9,100 bases of DNA. Source: Bacilli bacterium (GTDB taxonomy: Bacteria; Bacillota_I; Bacilli_A; RF39; UBA660). The stretch spans positions 1 to 9,100 of the forward strand of contig CAKJXT010000048.1 in NCBI GenBank assembly GCA_918219625.1, read 5' to 3'. Position 1 is the first letter of the stretch, and each line of letters starts with the position of its first letter. Below, one piece after another: positions 6,317-9,100 of the stretch. Below the pieces are notes generated by a model. It searched no databases, was not told the origin of the DNA, and saw nothing but the letters and a program-made list of their open reading frames with translations. The position numbers and the translations under genes are program-made.

Positions 6317-6886
6317 TTATTGTACTCTTACATACATTTGAGGATCATATTTTACATTTTCTAAATCTATAATCGAATCATCATCTAATGTACAACCAAC
6401 CAATTCAATCTTACAATTAGAAAAGTTTTTTAATAAACTACAATTAACTAAATCACAATTTAATAATATTAACTCGCTTATGTTATTATTCAAATCAGAT
6501 ATATCAACCGTACCACTCTCTAATTCTGTTAGTTCCTTAACATCTATATTCTTTAAATTAATACTTGATTCTTCTACAAATAATCTATCTACTTTTAACA
6601 TACTATTTATAAAGCATCTACAATTATCTAATGATAATTCTTTTAAATTGATCTTATTTAAATTATCTACAATCTCATCAGTAATTTCAAAATTCATAAA
6701 TGTACACTCTTTTAAATTATTAAAATAACTTAACTCATTAGGATAAAAAGGAGCAACATCTAACGAATAATTATAATTATTTATCACCAATTCTTCAACT
6801 TTACCTAACTCACTTATATCATTAAATTCTTCTATATCATAATTTAAATCTATATAATCAGCAATACTCTCACTCATTATTTTCAT
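6317..6886 (-). CDS. small leucine-rich-repeat-like protein
   Basis: The 189 residues have no signal peptide or membrane helix. From about residue 58 the sequence shows repeated L-x-x-L/C-x-L/F-x-x-C/S-x-I/L patterns at spacings near 17-22: LKECTFMNFEI (58-68), LKELSLDNCRC (81-91), VDRLFVEESSI (99-109), VKELTELESGTVDI (116-129), ISELILLNCDL (136-146) and CKIELVGCTL (158-167). This fits a short LRR or related solenoid, suggesting protein binding rather than catalysis. The protein is acidic. It is translationally coupled to the upstream Sel1/transglutaminase-like gene: its ATG overlaps that gene's TGA (ATGA), and its SD GGAGGT (6900-6895) lies inside the upstream coding sequence. A partner, adaptor or immunity-type role towards its operon mate is inference. 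No specific family was recognised. Confidence 0.65.
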   Translation of the reverse strand: MKIMSESIADYIDLNYDIEEFNDISELGKVEELVINNYNYSLDVAPFYPNELSYFNNLKECTFMNFEITDEIVDNLNKINLKELSLDNCRCFINSMLKVDRLFVEESSINLKNIDVKELTELESGTVDISDLNNNISELILLNCDLVNCSLLKNFSNCKIELVGCTLDDDSIIDLENVKYDPQMYVRVQ

Positions 6887-8358
6887 CTAGATTTACCTCC
6901 ATCTTCTTTTATACCTGCAGGTTCAATCAATTGTTCTATAGGCATAATTAATTTATTTATAAATAATTTAAATTTATTTTTCCAAAATAAACGTTGAACA
7001 TTAGAATAATCCTCATTAGACTCATGTTCTTGTTTCTTATCCATCGCCTCATGAGATAAAACAGTAACAAAAGACTCTCTCGATTTTAAACAAAAAGCCA
7101 TTTTCTCATTTTTCTTTATTTGAGTATTATCACCAGTTAAATCACAATAATACCATTTTCCATTTATTTTAACTTGATTAAATGCATGTGTAATTTTATC
7201 ATCCACAGGTCTAGAATGTAAAATATTTGATTCTATACCCACAATATCTAATATATTCTTTAATATTACTGCATATCCTCGACAAACGCCTTTTTTATTT
7301 AAAAGTACCATTAAATTTCTTGATACTGACCTTTTTTCTAATATACCCGGCGCTGCTGCATCAAAATCATAACTAATCATTAATCCTAGCTTTATATATA
7401 TTTGCATAAATATATCTTCTTGATTTTGATTCAAATCGATACAATCCAAAATTTTTTTATATATATTTATTATCTTTTTAAAATCAAAGACTGTATAAAA
7501 ATCATCAGCAACACTAGCTCTTAAGTCTTTCACTTGTCTAATATTTATTATTGTATTATCATCTTTTTCATTAAGAAAATCTAGTATTGCCTTTATTATA
7601 TGATCTTTAATTTTATTGTTATCTTGGCACCCTTTTGGGATTTGAATACGAGTCAAATCAATTAAAGATTTAACACTTATTATTTCTTCACCATCACAAA
7701 TCCTCTTTTTAATTTTTTCATAATATGAATCATTCTTATGAAACACTCCCTCTAAAAAAAACAACTGAGCATATTCTATTCTTTCTCCATTTGAATATCT
7801 ATATCTCATAATACTTCTTTTGGCACCTTCATTTCCTTGCTTCGCTGATTTTTCAAATAATTCTATTGCTTTTTCAGAATCCTGTTCTACTCCCATACCA
7901 TAATGATACATAAATCCAAGATTGCTTATTGCCACAGAATTTCCTTGCTCTGCTGCTTTTTCATATAATTTTTTTGCTTTTTCAAAATCTTGTTTTACGC
8001 CTAAACCATTCTCATACATATATCCAAGATTGCTTATTGCTCCAGAAATTCCTTGCTCTGCTGCTTTTTCATATAATTTTTTTGCTTTTTCAAAATCTTG
8101 TTTTACGCCTAAACCAACATCATACATATATCCAAGAATGCTTATTGCCTCAGGAATTCCTTGCTCTGCAGCCTTCTCATAATATTCTATTGCTTTTTGA
8201 TAATTTTGTTCAACACAAATCCCATCATAATATAATTGGCCAATATTATATAATTTTTCTGGATTATTTTGAGCAGAGCTAATATAATAATTTATTTCAG
8301 CTTCGGACAATATTATTGCTCTAGTTATTTTTTCTTCTATCTTTTTTATTCTATCCAT
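6883..8358 (-). CDS. Sel1-like repeat protein with C-terminal transglutaminase-like domain
   Basis: The 491-residue, apparently cytosolic protein has no signal peptide or membrane helix. Residues about 34-177 are four Sel1-like repeats of 36 residues (consensus A-x-x-x-L-G-x-M-Y-x-x-G-x-G-V-x-Q-D-x-E-K-A, then the K-A-A-E-Q-G turn), a TPR-related alpha-solenoid for protein binding. Residues about 180-320 are a helical linker without recognised domain. Residues about 325-412 carry a transglutaminase-like core with all three catalytic residues: C359 in KKGVCRGYA, H391 in HAFNQVKINGKWYY, and D406 in CDLTGDN. This is the papain-like fold of transglutaminases and bacterial cysteine peptidases, so proteolysis, deamidation or cross-linking are possible; the substrate is unknown. 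ATG 8358 follows AGGTGG (8368-8363). It is the first gene of a two-gene operon with the LRR-like gene. Confidence 0.85.
   Translation of the reverse strand: MDRIKKIEEKITRAIILSEAEINYYISSAQNNPEKLYNIGQLYYDGICVEQNYQKAIEYYEKAAEQGIPEAISILGYMYDVGLGVKQDFEKAKKLYEKAAEQGISGAISNLGYMYENGLGVKQDFEKAKKLYEKAAEQGNSVAISNLGFMYHYGMGVEQDSEKAIELFEKSAKQGNEGAKRSIMRYRYSNGERIEYAQLFFLEGVFHKNDSYYEKIKKRICDGEEIISVKSLIDLTRIQIPKGCQDNNKIKDHIIKAILDFLNEKDDNTIINIRQVKDLRASVADDFYTVFDFKKIINIYKKILDCIDLNQNQEDIFMQIYIKLGLMISYDFDAAAPGILEKRSVSRNLMVLLNKKGVCRGYAVILKNILDIVGIESNILHSRPVDDKITHAFNQVKINGKWYYCDLTGDNTQIKKNEKMAFCLKSRESFVTVLSHEAMDKKQEHESNEDYSNVQRLFWKNKFKLFINKLIMPIEQLIEPAGIKEDGGKSR
7921..8136 (-). repeat. near-identical 108-bp tandem repeat inside the Sel1 region
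   Basis: Units 7921-8028 and 8029-8136 differ at only 6 of 108 positions, with an identical run of 68 bases (7941-8008 against 8049-8116), including silent positions. Each unit encodes exactly one 36-residue Sel1 repeat (repeats 2 and 3). The flanking units (7813-7920, 8137-8244) are more diverged. The pattern fits recent in-frame duplication or gene conversion. Confidence 0.95.
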
Positions 8359-8362
8359 ACAA

Positions 8363-8402
8363 CCACCTATTATAAGTATAACAATTCTACATATAATTGT
8401 AA
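8363..8402 (-). promoter_or_regulatory. promoter and SD of the Sel1/LRR operon
   Basis: On the minus strand, TTACAA (8402-8397), a 16-nt spacer, then TATACT (8380-8375) preceded by TGT, an extended -10. Predicted +1 is about 8368, the first base of the SD AGGTGG (8368-8363). A second -10-like TATAAT (8374-8369) abuts the SD but would place +1 inside the SD, so I prefer TATACT. Confidence 0.6.
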
Positions 8403-8417
8403 ATCAAACAAAAATTA

Positions 8418-8440
8418 AAAAACGAAAAAATTTCGTTTTT
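8418..8440 (-). terminator. terminator of the YihY-family gene
   Basis: A 10-bp inverted repeat (8418-8427 with 8431-8440) with a 3-base loop. On the minus strand it is followed by TTTTTTAATTTTT, so it should end the incoming transcript before the Sel1 operon promoter. It lies about 58 bases past the YihY stop codon. Confidence 0.7.
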
Positions 8441-8470
8441 AGAGGAATTTACCATATATAGTTTGCCACA

Positions 8471-8495
8471 AGTACATACTGGTAATATATGTACT
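8471..8495. repeat. inverted repeat just after the YihY-family stop codon
   Basis: AGTACATA (8471-8478) and TATGTACT (8488-8495) form an 8-bp perfect dyad with a 9-nt spacer, two bases from the YihY stop. There is no T-run, so it is not a terminator. It could be a 3'-end stabilising hairpin or a protein site. Confidence 0.5.
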
Positions 8496-8497
8496 CA

Positions 8498-9100
8498 TTA
8501 TTTATTATTAACAATTAAATCTTTTTTATCCTTAGAATCATCCCTATATGATTGAGTATTAATAGCTATACCAATAACTAAGGTAATTGCCAAAATATAA
8601 ACCCAAATCATCATAATTATAATATTAGCCATACTTCCATAAAAAATATCATAATGTGAAAAATGTAGGACATAATAAGAATAAATAAAAGTAGAAATCA
8701 TCCAAGAAATAGTTGTAAAAAAAGCACCCTTAGTAGTATTTGAACTCTTAATAGTCGCATCAGGAGAAACTGTAAAAATAAGCTTAATCATAAAAAATAT
8801 AAATATAATAGCTATCGGCCATTTAAGAAGTAAAAATAAATAATAAATTTTATTGCCAAAAGAACCAAAGAAATTAGTAGATAAAACAAACTGTAAAATA
8901 CTATTACCAAAGGCTAAAACAAAAAGAGTAAATACAAATAAAACTACTAATATTATTGTCAAAAACAAAGCCTTTATACGTCTGCTCAAATAATTAGAAT
9001 GAGGTATATCATATAAAGTATTTGAACAAACAATAATAGAATGAGCTCCATTTGAAGCAAATATATAACCAATTAACATAGAAAATCCAATATGAATATC
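8498..9100 (-). CDS. yihY: YihY/BrkB (UPF0761) family membrane protein, C-terminal part (truncated by window edge)
   Basis: Two hundred residues are visible. The frame stays open through the right edge (D-I-H-I-G-F-S precedes the first visible ATG at 9079), so the true start lies outside. The sequence is strongly hydrophobic, with at least four membrane helices after a basic loop (YLSRRIKAL): roughly 40-63, 85-110, 130-150 and 160-182 counted from the edge. The closing segment YGSMANIIIMMIWVY followed by I-L-A-I-T-L-V-I-G-I-A-I-N is the conserved C-terminal signature of YihY/BrkB proteins (family pattern Y-G-S-x-x-x-I-I-x-x-x-x-W-x-Y, then G-x-x-x-N). The C-terminal tail is short and charged. 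Members were once called ribonuclease BN, an annotation since moved to another protein; their molecular function remains unsettled. TAA stop at 8498-8500. Confidence 0.88.
   Translation of the reverse strand, partial: DIHIGFSMLIGYIFASNGAHSIIVCSNTLYDIPHSNYLSRRIKALFLTIILVVLFVFTLFVLAFGNSILQFVLSTNFFGSFGNKIYYLFLLLKWPIAIIFIFFMIKLIFTVSPDATIKSSNTTKGAFFTTISWMISTFIYSYYVLHFSHYDIFYGSMANIIIMMIWVYILAITLVIGIAINTQSYRDDSKDKKDLIVNNK

Noticed and set aside
6480..6728. Plus-strand open frame of 82 codons inside the LRR-like gene
   Set aside because: It is antisense to a coupled operon gene, Ser/Leu/Phe-rich as expected for a shadow, with no SD.
7922..8282. Two long plus-strand open frames with repetitive Phe/Ser-rich or Leu/Phe-rich translations
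   Set aside because: They are antisense to the Sel1 repeats; their repetitiveness simply mirrors the 108-bp tandem units, and neither has an SD at its start.

Overview
The window is very AT-rich chromosomal DNA that reads as a low-G+C Gram-positive bacterium (Bacillota). Supporting signs are strong Shine-Dalgarno (SD) sites, sigma-A type promoters, U-tailed hairpin terminators, a Bacillus-type single-cluster ferredoxin, and a GerA-family spore germination gene that points to an endospore-forming lineage or a close relative. All three stop codons are used (TAG in recA, TGA in the germination gene and the Sel1-repeat gene) and tryptophan is TGG. The standard bacterial code therefore applies, and mycoplasmas that read TGA as Trp are excluded. 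An uncultured gut Bacilli/Clostridia lineage is my best guess, but the sequence alone does not settle it.

Layout from left to right: the 5' part of an alpha/beta hydrolase (minus, cut by the left edge); rlmD, an iron-sulfur rRNA uracil methyltransferase (minus); divergent from it, a two-gene plus-strand germination operon (a GerAA-like membrane protein plus a miniature GerC-like protein, with no GerB gene). Then come a tail-anchored protein of unknown function (minus), ferredoxin (plus), the pseudouridine synthase rluB (minus) and recA (minus). After these lie a minus-strand two-gene operon (a cytosolic Sel1-repeat/transglutaminase-like protein followed by a small leucine-rich-repeat-like protein) and the 3' part of a YihY/BrkB-family membrane protein (minus, cut by the right edge). 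Most of the window is housekeeping: rRNA modification (rlmD, rluB), recombination and repair (recA), electron transfer (fer). The accessory parts are the reduced germination operon and the Sel1/transglutaminase + LRR pair.

Two features of organisation stand out. First, seven genes or operons share the same start architecture. The -10 box is followed by 6-7 nt and then directly by the SD, so the predicted mRNA 5' end falls on or next to the first base of the SD. Only recA has a longer leader, and it carries a consensus promoter plus a LexA/DinR-like dyad. Second, terminators are packed against or across stop codons and shared between converging genes.

No tRNA, rRNA, CRISPR array, insertion sequence or riboswitch was recognised. 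No gap between genes exceeds about 205 bases.
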